DNA of 64,000 nucleotides, taken from assembly GCA_027046245.1 (NCBI GenBank), contig JALTZJ010000009.1:21596-85595 (forward strand), read 5' to 3'. The position numbers and the translations under genes were made by a program. Shown piece by piece: positions 19,663-28,642 of this stretch. This DNA is from Acidilobaceae archaeon. Its GTDB lineage: Archaea; Thermoproteota; Thermoprotei_A; Sulfolobales; Acidilobaceae. Position 1 is the stretch's first letter. Every line of letters starts with the position of its first letter. Under the pieces are notes generated by a model. That model had not been told where the DNA came from. It saw only the letters and a list, made by a program, of their open reading frames with translations, and made no database searches.

Positions 19663-20979
19663 ACTATGGAACGGCTCAACAATGACTTTAGTTGGTCTTC
19701 CGGCGCTATATCCTCTTACAAGAACTGCATGGCCGGGAGGCATTGTTTCAAGGCTTATACCGTTAAGGCCGAGTTTTGATGCCTCCTCCAAATAACCTTT
19801 CCAGGGCCCTCCGAATACCAGGAATACTCCTGTATTGGATAGCACCGTGTCTCCTAGATCCCTTACAGATTGCGTAGCGTATACCGTGTATAGGCCGAGG
19901 CTTCTACCCAGCCTTACTGCTTTTTCAACTGCCTTAGGCGTCCTCCAAGCTTCGTCAACTACTAGAAGCTTAATTCCCGGCCTTGCTAGCAGCTTTTCTA
20001 CTATAGATGAAAGTATAGTTTCTAACCTGTCCTCGTCTAGGCCACGCGCATCTATTAATGTTATATCCTCCAATGGTAAGGGCTGCCCCCTTTCGGCTAG
20101 CCAGAAGGATTTTCTGGCTTCAATTATGATGCCATAGCTTTTTAGCATGTTAATTAGATCTCCCTTCGGGTCGAACACAACTATCTTAGTACCTATCCTG
20201 AGCGACGCTTGGACTGCTATGCCTGTAAGGAGCACCGTTTTCCCTTGGCCTGTAGGCCCGACGACACCCACGTGTCGCTCAAAGTCGCGAGGCCATTCTA
20301 GCGTTATTGGCCTTCCCTCAGGAGTTCTCCCTATAAGTATACCGTCGCTGCTAGGAGCCCATGGCGGCGGTGCCACCTTTGGAGGCGCACGGGCCGGATA
20401 AAGAAGGCCAAGCATATCGCTTAATTCCGGCCTCTCCTCCACCTCCCATAGCATACCTGTTTCCAGCTCGAGGATGCCTTTAGCCGCCCTAGCAACGTCG
20501 CTCCCTTGCCCCTTAACCCAGAGAGTTACAGCTACTCCATATAGGACGGGCTCTCTAACGGACGCAACAAGAGCGTAGAGGCGCCTAGCAAAGTCGAGTC
20601 TAGCCTTGAGTGAGGGGAGCTTCACAACGTTATAAACCGTCTCGAGCTTAGCTATATCACGTTCAAGAGAAGAAATTATTCTTGCTCTACCTAGAGGAGC
20701 CACAGTGAAGGACAGCGTGAATGGCGTTCCCAGAGCCGAAAGAGCCTTAGCTAGCCTCTCACCGTCAATCCCCCTTTCTAGCGGCTCGGTAGCGAATAAC
20801 ACGATAGCGTTGCGTCGTTCCCCGGCGATTTCTGCCTCCACCGCTTCCCCTTTTTCTATCCTAATCCGTGAACCTAAGAGTAAGGCCCCGCTTTGGCGAA
20901 GCAATATTACTATAGATGCTATACCGGCTACGGCCATCGCGAGTATTAAGACGTCTATAATGCTAACCACGTTTCTCAC
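19558..20979 (-). CDS. CedB-like VirB4/HerA-type DNA-import ATPase with N-terminal TM
   Basis: N-terminal TM; Walker A GVVGPTGQGKTVLL; FDPKGDLINMLKS; LLVVDEAW; adjacent to CedA-like membrane protein. Confidence 0.82.
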   Translation of the reverse strand: MRNVVSIIDVLILAMAVAGIASIVILLRQSGALLLGSRIRIEKGEAVEAEIAGERRNAIVLFATEPLERGIDGERLAKALSALGTPFTLSFTVAPLGRARIISSLERDIAKLETVYNVVKLPSLKARLDFARRLYALVASVREPVLYGVAVTLWVKGQGSDVARAAKGILELETGMLWEVEERPELSDMLGLLYPARAPPKVAPPPWAPSSDGILIGRTPEGRPITLEWPRDFERHVGVVGPTGQGKTVLLTGIAVQASLRIGTKIVVFDPKGDLINMLKSYGIIIEARKSFWLAERGQPLPLEDITLIDARGLDEDRLETILSSIVEKLLARPGIKLLVVDEAWRTPKAVEKAVRLGRSLGLYTVYATQSVRDLGDTVLSNTGVFLVFGGPWKGYLEEASKLGLNGISLETMPPGHAVLVRGYSAGRPTKVIVEPFHSLVEIDVAKEPLLKARGESNEITFGGGRIDGAPGN

Positions 20980-20994
20980 CCTTTAACCGATTTA

Positions 20995-22428
20995 CTATTT
21001 AATTCTAAACGGTATCCTCCATGACCCTCCTAGAACCTTGGCTACTCCCGCAGTTGCTCCGAATAACATAGCTACATAAGCGGAGGGGGCCACGAGATAG
21101 ACTATAATGAGGCTTGCTATGTACTCTGGGTCCCAGTATTTGGATATCGTTTCATAAATCGTCTTCCTGCCTAGATAATCGGGGTAGTCCTTTGCAGCGC
21201 CGCGGGCATCAGTCCATTCGCATTCTTCTATCCAAGCCTCTATCGTGATCTCTCCTCCACTGGGAAGAACAAGCCTATACCCCTTACCCCTAACACCGGC
21301 GAAGGTAAAACTCCTCTCTTCTATCCTAGCGTCACTAGGAGCCTCTTCTACAAAGTAGCCCGCCGTGCACCCGTCTAGTACAGCTAACTCTATATATCCT
21401 CGCCCCTCAATTGAGTATCTAGCTTTTACTCTTTCGAGACCAGCTTCGAAGCTTACTGCAGGCTCTGTAGAGTAGAGTAGTACACCCTGGTGGGGATTCC
21501 ATGTCACCCAAGGCAATTCTATATTTAAAGACTCGAATACATTTCTACCTGTTATAGAGGCGTTTTCTGGTATGAAATAAGCATCCATATATTTTATTCT
21601 TAGATAAGAGGCACTGCCGGGCACAACCACAAGAGGCATTGTCTTGTCGCTTGCAACTGCTACTCCATTAAGCACTTCATAACCAGCTACAAGGTTTCCC
21701 TCTATATCTAGGAACTCCACTACGCCCCACTGCAGCGGGCCCGACGCGCCTGAAACGTTAATCACCGCTACACCATCGTTTAGCTCCCCGGGTTCTATTG
21801 CACCGCTTATAAGACCCAGAAACACCGGATAAAGCGGTAACCCTATCATAAATACTATATAAAATGCTATTAGCCATGATCCTACTGCTCTCGTGACTCC
21901 AAAGGGGGCCGTATAAAGGGCTAGGCCTAGCCCCAGTATCTTACCTCCCGCAACAAGTATTATGTAAGCAAAGCTAGCCATTAGCGACAAGACTCCTATT
22001 ATTACCGGTATTGCCTTGTCGAGAAACTCAGCAGCTACAAGTAGTTTAGTGAATACTATGCCGATCGCAGTGAGTTTCTCATAAGCGAGAATAAGTGCTT
22101 TAACAGCAGCTTGTATCGCCATTACTAGGCTAATCTGCTCTAATATCCAGACTAGGAATGTTTCCCAGGTGGCGCCAAGTAATAAGCCGAGATGAAACGC
22201 TCCGTATATAAATACGGCGAAGCCTATGCTTAATGCTGATCCTATTATTCCGTCTCCAATAAGTTTTGGTGCCCATCTTTTTAGAGGTGACCAAGGTATT
22301 GGCAGCGAATATATAAGTACTCCTATATAGAATGATAATACGCTTAATTTGAAAGCAAGCAATGCAAACCATAGCGCATCATTATAATGATATTCCAAAA
22401 CGTCTACTCTTCTCTCCAATATATTCAC
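20995..22428 (-). CDS. CedA-like polytopic membrane protein (VirB6-like position)
   Basis: Multiple TMs, ~230-aa soluble domain, C-terminal TM; next to CedB-like ATPase and small two-TM protein. Confidence 0.72.
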   Translation of the reverse strand: MNILERRVDVLEYHYNDALWFALLAFKLSVLSFYIGVLIYSLPIPWSPLKRWAPKLIGDGIIGSALSIGFAVFIYGAFHLGLLLGATWETFLVWILEQISLVMAIQAAVKALILAYEKLTAIGIVFTKLLVAAEFLDKAIPVIIGVLSLMASFAYIILVAGGKILGLGLALYTAPFGVTRAVGSWLIAFYIVFMIGLPLYPVFLGLISGAIEPGELNDGVAVINVSGASGPLQWGVVEFLDIEGNLVAGYEVLNGVAVASDKTMPLVVVPGSASYLRIKYMDAYFIPENASITGRNVFESLNIELPWVTWNPHQGVLLYSTEPAVSFEAGLERVKARYSIEGRGYIELAVLDGCTAGYFVEEAPSDARIEERSFTFAGVRGKGYRLVLPSGGEITIEAWIEECEWTDARGAAKDYPDYLGRKTIYETISKYWDPEYIASLIIVYLVAPSAYVAMLFGATAGVAKVLGGSWRIPFRIK

Positions 22429-22679
22429 CCACCAAATACTGCGGACGTAACTATATTAACGAACATAACGATAGCTTTGAACACCGTGGAACCGAGAGCT
22501 AACCAGAAAGCCGCCCATACGGCATCTTCGACCATACTAGTACCTATCTTTTTCACTTTACTAGATGGAATAGGACTGCCTTTTATAGCCCATCCTATAC
22601 TCCACGTTAACAGGAATAGCGCCCAAGCTATCGCAGTCACTCTACTAGTCCAATAATCTATTAGTTCTATTAGATCCAA
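22425..22679 (-). CDS. CedA1-like small two-TM (pilin-like) protein
   Basis: 84 aa, two hydrophobic segments (AIAWALFLLTWSIGWAIKG; AVWAAFWLALGSTVFKAIVMFVNIVTSAVFG) with short basic loop; overlaps CedA-like start. Confidence 0.68.
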   Translation of the reverse strand: MDLIELIDYWTSRVTAIAWALFLLTWSIGWAIKGSPIPSSKVKKIGTSMVEDAVWAAFWLALGSTVFKAIVMFVNIVTSAVFGG

Positions 22680-22827
22680 CCCCCACGCCCCATCGGTCTA
22701 GAAATCGCTTCAAGCCGCGCAGAGAGGCTCTACAGTGCAAGTAACTAAGCGTGACCGAAAGAGGAAGGAAGGTCTCCAACTACGGGAAGAATGGATACGG
22801 GAATGCCCCATCATATTCTATAAATAC

Positions 22828-22930
22828 AGCCCCTCCCGAGAAGGCGTCATAAGACCCGTTACTCTCCATCCACCCTCCATGTAGGGGTGTCTAGCTGCAG
22901 AGCCCATTCATCGCCTTCTCGGGAGGGGCT
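22828..22930 (-). ncRNA. Candidate structured RNA/long hairpin downstream of rpoG
   Basis: Perfect 19-bp inverted repeat agcccctcccgagaaggcg / cgccttctcgggaggggct flanking a 65-nt internal region with further pairing; TATA-like AT tract on either side. Confidence 0.45.
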
Positions 22931-22966
22931 ATGCTCTACCTTTATCTAATTAATTAATGCTTACAG

Positions 22967-23305
22967 TTAAATCTTCTTTATGCAGACATAGTATTTTACA
23001 TTGTCTTTAAGGCCTAGTGGCGGCTCGAACACAAATACTATACCCCACATTGAAAATATTTCTTTTTCGTCTGTAGATTTTACTAAGTATCCGTGGCCGC
23101 AGAAGTCGTAGGGGTCCAGGTTGTCTGGCTTTGATTCCGTCACTGTAATCTCTATTGCATCTCCCGTTTTTAAGGTTAGGAGTCCTTCTATAACATCGAA
23201 AACTACTTTTTCTGAGCTGGATTTAGCTGTGGCTATCTGCTGACCCTTAAGCTTTCCCGGCTCAACCTTTTCTACTATTAGCTTCATTGTTCTCTCAAAG
23301 GCCAC
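22967..23305 (-). CDS. rpoG: RNA polymerase subunit RpoG/Rpb8
   Basis: Small OB-like protein with DFCGHGYLV; crenarchaeal RpoG pattern. Confidence 0.75.
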   Translation of the reverse strand: MAFERTMKLIVEKVEPGKLKGQQIATAKSSSEKVVFDVIEGLLTLKTGDAIEITVTESKPDNLDPYDFCGHGYLVKSTDEKEIFSMWGIVFVFEPPLGLKDNVKYYVCIKKI

Positions 23306-23399
23306 TATTCCTCACCCTGGGGTTTGCTGGTGGTTAAGGGAGGGGAGTATTAAGGGTATCACGATGTCCTGGTTCTCTGTTGATGGGTGGCGTTGACTG

Positions 23400-24935
23400 A
23401 TGGTGGGCGTCGGCTTTGAAATCAAGGATGTTGATCTTGCTGGCCGCGTCGGCCTGCTAAGGACTAGGCACGGCGTTATAGAGACTCCTGCGTTCTTTCC
23501 TGTTGTAGATGTGGCTAGGCAAGAGGTGAATGTGTCTGAAATCAGAGAGGCTGGATTTACTCAGGTAATCACTAATGCGTACCTTTTAATGAAACGGTAT
23601 AATGGATTAGTTATCGAGAAAGGAGTTCACAAGTTCCTAGGCTTTGACGGCGCTGTTATGACAGACAGCGGCGCTTATCAGATACTTGAGTATGGCGGTA
23701 TAGATACAAGCCAATCCGAGATCATTGAGTTTGAGAAAGCGATTGACAGCGATATAGCTGTTATACTTGATATCCCTACCGGTGATGTGAATAAGCAGCG
23801 AGCTAGGGAGAGCGTTGTAGAGACTCTAAGACGGGCTAAGGAGGCCTTGGACCTCATAGATCCTGAAAACAGGTTCTGGGTTTTGCCTATCCAGGGTGGG
23901 CGCCATCTTGATCTTGTTGCTTTTAGTGCCCGTGAAGCCGCATTAATGCCCAAATACAACATGTACGGTATTGGCAGTCCCACGGTTTTCCTTGAAAGAT
24001 ACAAGTATGACATAGTGATTTCTATAGTTGCTCGCGCCAAGCGTTATCTTAAAGGAGGCTTGCCTGTCCACCTCTTTGGCGCGGGCCATCCTCTCATAAT
24101 ACCTTTCGCTGTAGCGTTAGGCGTTGACACCTTCGACTCGGCGAGCTATATACTCTATGCCAGGGACGATAGGTACATCACCGAGTGGGGCGTCTACCGG
24201 CTGAACGAGCTTGACTATTTCCCCTGTAACTGTCCGGTATGCTCCAGGTATTCGCCTAGGGAATTAAGGGAAATGCCTAAAGAGACGCGTACACGTTTGC
24301 TCGCGCTGCATAATCTTTACGTTATACGACGGAGCATAGAGAGGGTTAAACAGGCTATAAGGGAGGGTAGGCTTTGGGAGCACCTTGAAGAAGTGGCGGC
24401 GCGCCACTTCAGTTCTAGAAAAGCCCTAGACATGCTAATAAGGGATGGATACTCCTTCATAGAAGAGTCTTCGCCTCGAGTCAAGGGCATCGTGAAAGGA
24501 GCAAGGGCTTTCTCTAGGGATAGTATGTTTAACCCTAAGATAGCCAGGTTTAGAGATCGCACTACAACTCGGCTACTGGAACTAGTACCAGAGGAGGTCA
24601 GAGTAGTTCTAAGGCCTCTCGCGGGTAAGCCTGACCCCTCTAGCTGCGTCTCTAAAGGAGAAGAATATGTAGTGTTCTATCAGCCCTTCACAGGCCTTGT
24701 TCCTGAGGATCTTTGCGGAGTTTATCCTACTATTCAGATTGATCATCCTGACGATTATGTACCACTAGAGGTTCTAGAGGATTTGAGTGCTAGGGTGCGT
24801 TATGCCTTCGACGTGTTAAGGACTAATGGCCGCGAGGTATATATAGAGTATTGTAGTGAGTCGCCTTGGAGCCTCAAAGTTCTCGAGAACGCAGGGTTGA
24901 GTGAAGTGGCTAGGGACGCCTGCGGATCCCGGTAA
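23400..24935 (+). CDS. tgtA: Archaeal tRNA-guanine(15) transglycosylase
   Basis: TDSGAYQI, LPIQGGRH, PVHLFGAGHP, CNCPVCSRYSP zinc site. Confidence 0.93.
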   Translation: MVGVGFEIKDVDLAGRVGLLRTRHGVIETPAFFPVVDVARQEVNVSEIREAGFTQVITNAYLLMKRYNGLVIEKGVHKFLGFDGAVMTDSGAYQILEYGGIDTSQSEIIEFEKAIDSDIAVILDIPTGDVNKQRARESVVETLRRAKEALDLIDPENRFWVLPIQGGRHLDLVAFSAREAALMPKYNMYGIGSPTVFLERYKYDIVISIVARAKRYLKGGLPVHLFGAGHPLIIPFAVALGVDTFDSASYILYARDDRYITEWGVYRLNELDYFPCNCPVCSRYSPRELREMPKETRTRLLALHNLYVIRRSIERVKQAIREGRLWEHLEEVAARHFSSRKALDMLIRDGYSFIEESSPRVKGIVKGARAFSRDSMFNPKIARFRDRTTTRLLELVPEEVRVVLRPLAGKPDPSSCVSKGEEYVVFYQPFTGLVPEDLCGVYPTIQIDHPDDYVPLEVLEDLSARVRYAFDVLRTNGREVYIEYCSESPWSLKVLENAGLSEVARDACGSR

Positions 24936-24952
24936 AATCAGGAGGAGTCATG

Positions 24953-25675
24953 TTACATGTACATTCCTCCTTCCTCTCTCTCCTTCTCAGCTACGCTTTT
25001 CTCCTTTAGCATACTCTCGATCATTTCCATCGCTTCTCTCTGCATCTCAGCTATCTTCTCTACATCCCCTAGGTCAACTTTTATTTGAAGTATACTGTCA
25101 CCTATTATTTTTAATCCTTTTATGGCTGCTTCATAGTCAGCTCTATCGGCTGCCGTGTATGGTAGAATCATTACTGCGGGAACCTCGTTAATATCAGCAT
25201 ACATGTATAATAGTGCTAGTGGACCCACAACTGCTAAGCCCTGCTCCATGGTTGGAGCATCTAGGTCTACTTTGGCGTATTTATTAGCTATCCACCTGTA
25301 TCCGTGCTTCTCGTCCTCGGGCATGAAGTCGCTATTTAACCCACCTACTAGAACCATGAGTGCTATTCCGTTCCTTCTCGCCCATTCAGCTAGAGTTCTC
25401 ACATAGCTGTCCTGCACTTCTCTTTCGGGATTCTGCCTGTGAACTATCACTACGAGCTTCTTACCGTTTTCGAGTTTCTTATAGTATATCTCGAAGGGGT
25501 ATCCGGGCCCATCCTCTTCTATTAACACTACCGGGGGCATTAGATCCGTTAGAATGTACCCCCTTTTCTCGGCTCCTAGGCTCAGCGCTAGATGCTTAGT
25601 AACGATATACCCTACCATTCCAAAGCCTCGAAAGCCTGTAACTAGAATTGCTCCCTCAAGTTCCTCTCTTTTAAA
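24953..25675 (-). CDS. PAC2 (proteasome assembly chaperone) family protein; N-terminus extends beyond the track ORF
   Basis: Extension gives LNGVLILGDFKREELEGAILVTGFRGFGMVGYIVTKHLAL; exact start unresolved (candidate CTG upstream). Confidence 0.82.
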   Translation of the reverse strand, partial: FKREELEGAILVTGFRGFGMVGYIVTKHLALSLGAEKRGYILTDLMPPVVLIEEDGPGYPFEIYYKKLENGKKLVVIVHRQNPEREVQDSYVRTLAEWARRNGIALMVLVGGLNSDFMPEDEKHGYRWIANKYAKVDLDAPTMEQGLAVVGPLALLYMYADINEVPAVMILPYTAADRADYEAAIKGLKIIGDSILQIKVDLGDVEKIAEMQREAMEMIESMLKEKSVAEKEREEGGMYM

Positions 25676-25723
25676 GTCGCCGAGTATAAGTACTCCGTTC
25701 AGAGCACGACACCCCGCTTGGTC

Positions 25724-26221
25724 CTACTTCAGCCTTACAACTTCTCCTCGCGAGAGGCCATTAATCATATTAGCAGGTACTCTGACTCTTCCCACTCCTA
25801 TTAAGATGTCATTGTCATCTACTACGATTGCCTCGTCTCCCGGTCTGAGAGCGGGGTCCATTGCTTTAACGTAGCTAGCGAAGACACTGCCCTTGATCTC
25901 GCCTCGTTTAACTATTACACGGTACCTCGGCGGGTCCGTAGCCTTTCTAATTATATCGCCTGCAGTTATTGTTATCGAGAATAAGCCATCTCCCGGGCGC
26001 AGGGTTAGGATAAGATTTCCATCTAAGTATACATATCTTATCCGTCTCTTAGATCCGTAACCAACCTCTACGTTACCACTAAGGAGGGCGCTAGCTACTT
26101 CCCCGTCAAACTGCCACGTCAACCTAGCCCTTATCATTCTCAACTCGCGGAGAGTAGGCTTTCTCCGCGCCATAACACGCGGCCACCCTCTACAACCCGA
26201 CGCGTTATGCCTGCAAACCAC
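25724..26221 (-). CDS. PUA-domain protein
   Basis: DPALRPGDEAIVVDDNDILIGVGRVRVPANMI PUA signature; likely start at internal MARRKPTLRELR. Confidence 0.75.
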   Translation of the reverse strand: MVCRHNASGCRGWPRVMARRKPTLRELRMIRARLTWQFDGEVASALLSGNVEVGYGSKRRIRYVYLDGNLILTLRPGDGLFSITITAGDIIRKATDPPRYRVIVKRGEIKGSVFASYVKAMDPALRPGDEAIVVDDNDILIGVGRVRVPANMINGLSRGEVVRLK

Positions 26222-26296
26222 CGAGGGTAATCACTACTTTCGGGCTAGCCCCCCGGTGCCTCTTAGTTATTCCTAGTAGAGAAGGGCCTGAGAGCC

Positions 26297-27889
26297 GTGT
26301 TATCACGATTAAGCGAAGCGCTAGATAGGGCTCCTTTAAGGGTGAGACTTGGATTCACAGCATTAGGTATCGGAGCGTTAGCGTATAGCCTAGGGATGAA
26401 CCCGATATTCTTTGGAGTAGGCGCGGCGGCCGCTCTTGCTAGTATAGCTAGCATATCTAGCTTAAGACTGGGAAGACTGCTCAGGCATCGCAGCGTCGAG
26501 GAAGAAGGTTCCATTAGGGTATTTGAGGTTGAAATCGAGAACGACGACTCCGCCAGGATGCTCGCAGCTCTAGTAGATGAAAGGAGTAGAGTTGGAAGAG
26601 GAAGGTATGTAGTGGCATCTATAAGCGACGCCGGCGCTTCTAGGGTGCTCGTCGCTATCTTCGCTCACTCTCAGGAGGATGCGTCAGTCGAGGCAGAGGT
26701 CTTTAAGACCCTTGTAGCCGGATCAGTCGAAGGAGTTAGGCTGAATCCTGCTCCTCCTTCCTCGTACGCTCCTCTCGCCGATCTAGCTAGGCTGGGGCCC
26801 TCTAGAAGTGGCGGTCGGGTCGTCGTTGCTCCTACTACAAGGATTGAACGGGGTGTAAGCAGTGGTGCTACGGACGGCATACGACTAGGGGTTAGAATAG
26901 ATACCGTTCTACCCGAAGATGTTGTACTCACACCTGAAGATGTTAGAGGCAATATAGGCGTGTTTGGCTCTACCGGTGCTGGTAAGTCTACAACGCTTTC
27001 AGTTATAGCCTCTGAGGCTCTTAGAGCTGGATTCAAAGTCTACATAATAGATTGGGCCGGCGAATACGAGGAGAAAATAAGAGAAGTAGATGCTAACTAT
27101 GTTATAATCGATCCTATTAGGGATGGCGGAGTAGATCCCTTGAAAGCATTCGTAGACACCGAGGAAGCCGTCTCGGCTCTCTCGTCGAGCCTAGATCTAA
27201 CCGAGCCCCAAGAGTTCATGCTACAAAGGGTTCTTGAAAAGGAGAAACCATCTAGTCTTCCCGAACTCGTAGAGGCTGTAGAGTATCTAGAGGAGAACTC
27301 CAGGTGGGACAAAGAGGTTAAGAAAGGACTACTTAGGAAACTAGGAATACTTATCTCCGGCAGCTCTGTGAGCGCCTTCAGCGGCACTGGCGAGAGCTTC
27401 CCGAAGCACGGGTTAGTTATCGTAGACGTTTCTAGGATACGTGTCGTGACCGCCAGGAGAAGCTTCATTAATGTACTACTATCATTCATAGATAACAGTG
27501 TCGAAGGAGAGAAGATCGTTATCGTCGATGAGGCTCATAATCTGCTGCCAGGTGGCGACGGCTACCTGGCACTGTTAATGAGTGAAGCCAGAAAACGTGG
27601 TCTTCACTTCGCGATCGCGACCCAGAGCCCCAGCCTGCTAGGGGCGCGAGTTCTGACTAACACCAACGTTAAGATAGTCCATAGGATAACAGGATCAAGA
27701 GATATAGAGGCCCTTCGCGACTCAATGTATCTCGATAAAGGATTAGTAGAACAGCTACCTACTCTCCCCACCGGCACTGCTGTCGTACAGGCTCCAAGCA
27801 TGCCTAAGCCTGTACTCGTGAGGGTTAAAACTAGCAAGGAGCCTGGTAACGTAACTGGCGACCTCGTCGAGGCTAAGCCAGTCTATTAG
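26297..27889 (+). CDS. HerA-like/DUF87 FtsK-HerA superfamily ATPase with N-terminal hydrophobic segment
   Basis: GVFGSTGAGKSTTLSVIA, YIIDWAGEYE, VIVDEAHNLLP, GLHFAIATQSP. Confidence 0.85.
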   Translation: MLSRLSEALDRAPLRVRLGFTALGIGALAYSLGMNPIFFGVGAAAALASIASISSLRLGRLLRHRSVEEEGSIRVFEVEIENDDSARMLAALVDERSRVGRGRYVVASISDAGASRVLVAIFAHSQEDASVEAEVFKTLVAGSVEGVRLNPAPPSSYAPLADLARLGPSRSGGRVVVAPTTRIERGVSSGATDGIRLGVRIDTVLPEDVVLTPEDVRGNIGVFGSTGAGKSTTLSVIASEALRAGFKVYIIDWAGEYEEKIREVDANYVIIDPIRDGGVDPLKAFVDTEEAVSALSSSLDLTEPQEFMLQRVLEKEKPSSLPELVEAVEYLEENSRWDKEVKKGLLRKLGILISGSSVSAFSGTGESFPKHGLVIVDVSRIRVVTARRSFINVLLSFIDNSVEGEKIVIVDEAHNLLPGGDGYLALLMSEARKRGLHFAIATQSPSLLGARVLTNTNVKIVHRITGSRDIEALRDSMYLDKGLVEQLPTLPTGTAVVQAPSMPKPVLVRVKTSKEPGNVTGDLVEAKPVY

Positions 27890-28408
27890 CACACCCGTTC
27901 TCCACTCTCTTACTAAATCAAGTATCCTTGCAACCGCTTCCTCAGCACTAGTATTAGTTGTATCGACCTCAAACACAGCGTCGAACCATGCAAGACCCTC
28001 TGCATACTCTCCAAACGCCTCGGCAACTACATTCTCAACTATCTTATCTCGAGGCCAGCCCCTTTTAGATAGACGCTCCTCTAAGACAAGCGGGTTACAC
28101 CGTAAAAGCGCTACAGCAGCCACGTACTCGTCAACAGCCTCCAACCAGATTCCAGGGGTTGGCGTGGCGACTACCATGCAGCGAGAGAGCCTGGACACGA
28201 GTAGCCTAGCAGCGCTAACAGCTTTATCCTCATCGAGCACCATTGTATCCCTCATAGTAGAATCAATCCTGGCTGCACCAATACGCTGAAAGAATGCACT
28301 AGACTCCATGAATCCGCAGTCAAGCTCCCAAGCGAGTAACCTGCCTATGCTACTCTTACCCGTACCCGGAGCACCAGTTACAATCACTAGGTAAGGATCG
28401 CCAGCCAC
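27755..28408 (-). CDS. Fap7/AK6-like adenylate kinase
   Basis: VTGAPGTGKSSIGRLLA; EERLSKRGWPRDKIVENVVAEAFG. Confidence 0.8.
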   Translation of the reverse strand: MAGDPYLVIVTGAPGTGKSSIGRLLAWELDCGFMESSAFFQRIGAARIDSTMRDTMVLDEDKAVSAARLLVSRLSRCMVVATPTPGIWLEAVDEYVAAVALLRCNPLVLEERLSKRGWPRDKIVENVVAEAFGEYAEGLAWFDAVFEVDTTNTSAEEAVARILDLVREWRTGVLIDWLSLDEVASYVTRLLASFNPHEYRLRHAWSLYDSSAGGESR

Positions 28409-28642
28409 TACCTACGAACCTCCCCCAGCGAAAAACCGGGATCCACGCCGAGAGTTAAGCGTTGAAGTATAAAATCCTAGCTACTCAATACTACATTCAA
28501 TAATTAAGGGCTAGCTTAGAGAGAAACAAAAATGACCCACACGCGAAAACCGTTTCAACATAAATTTAGAAGCTAATAGTTTAATAATTTAAATTGTGGG
28601 TTTCCTCTACTATATTTAAAAAGTTGGGCCTAGTTTGCCTGG

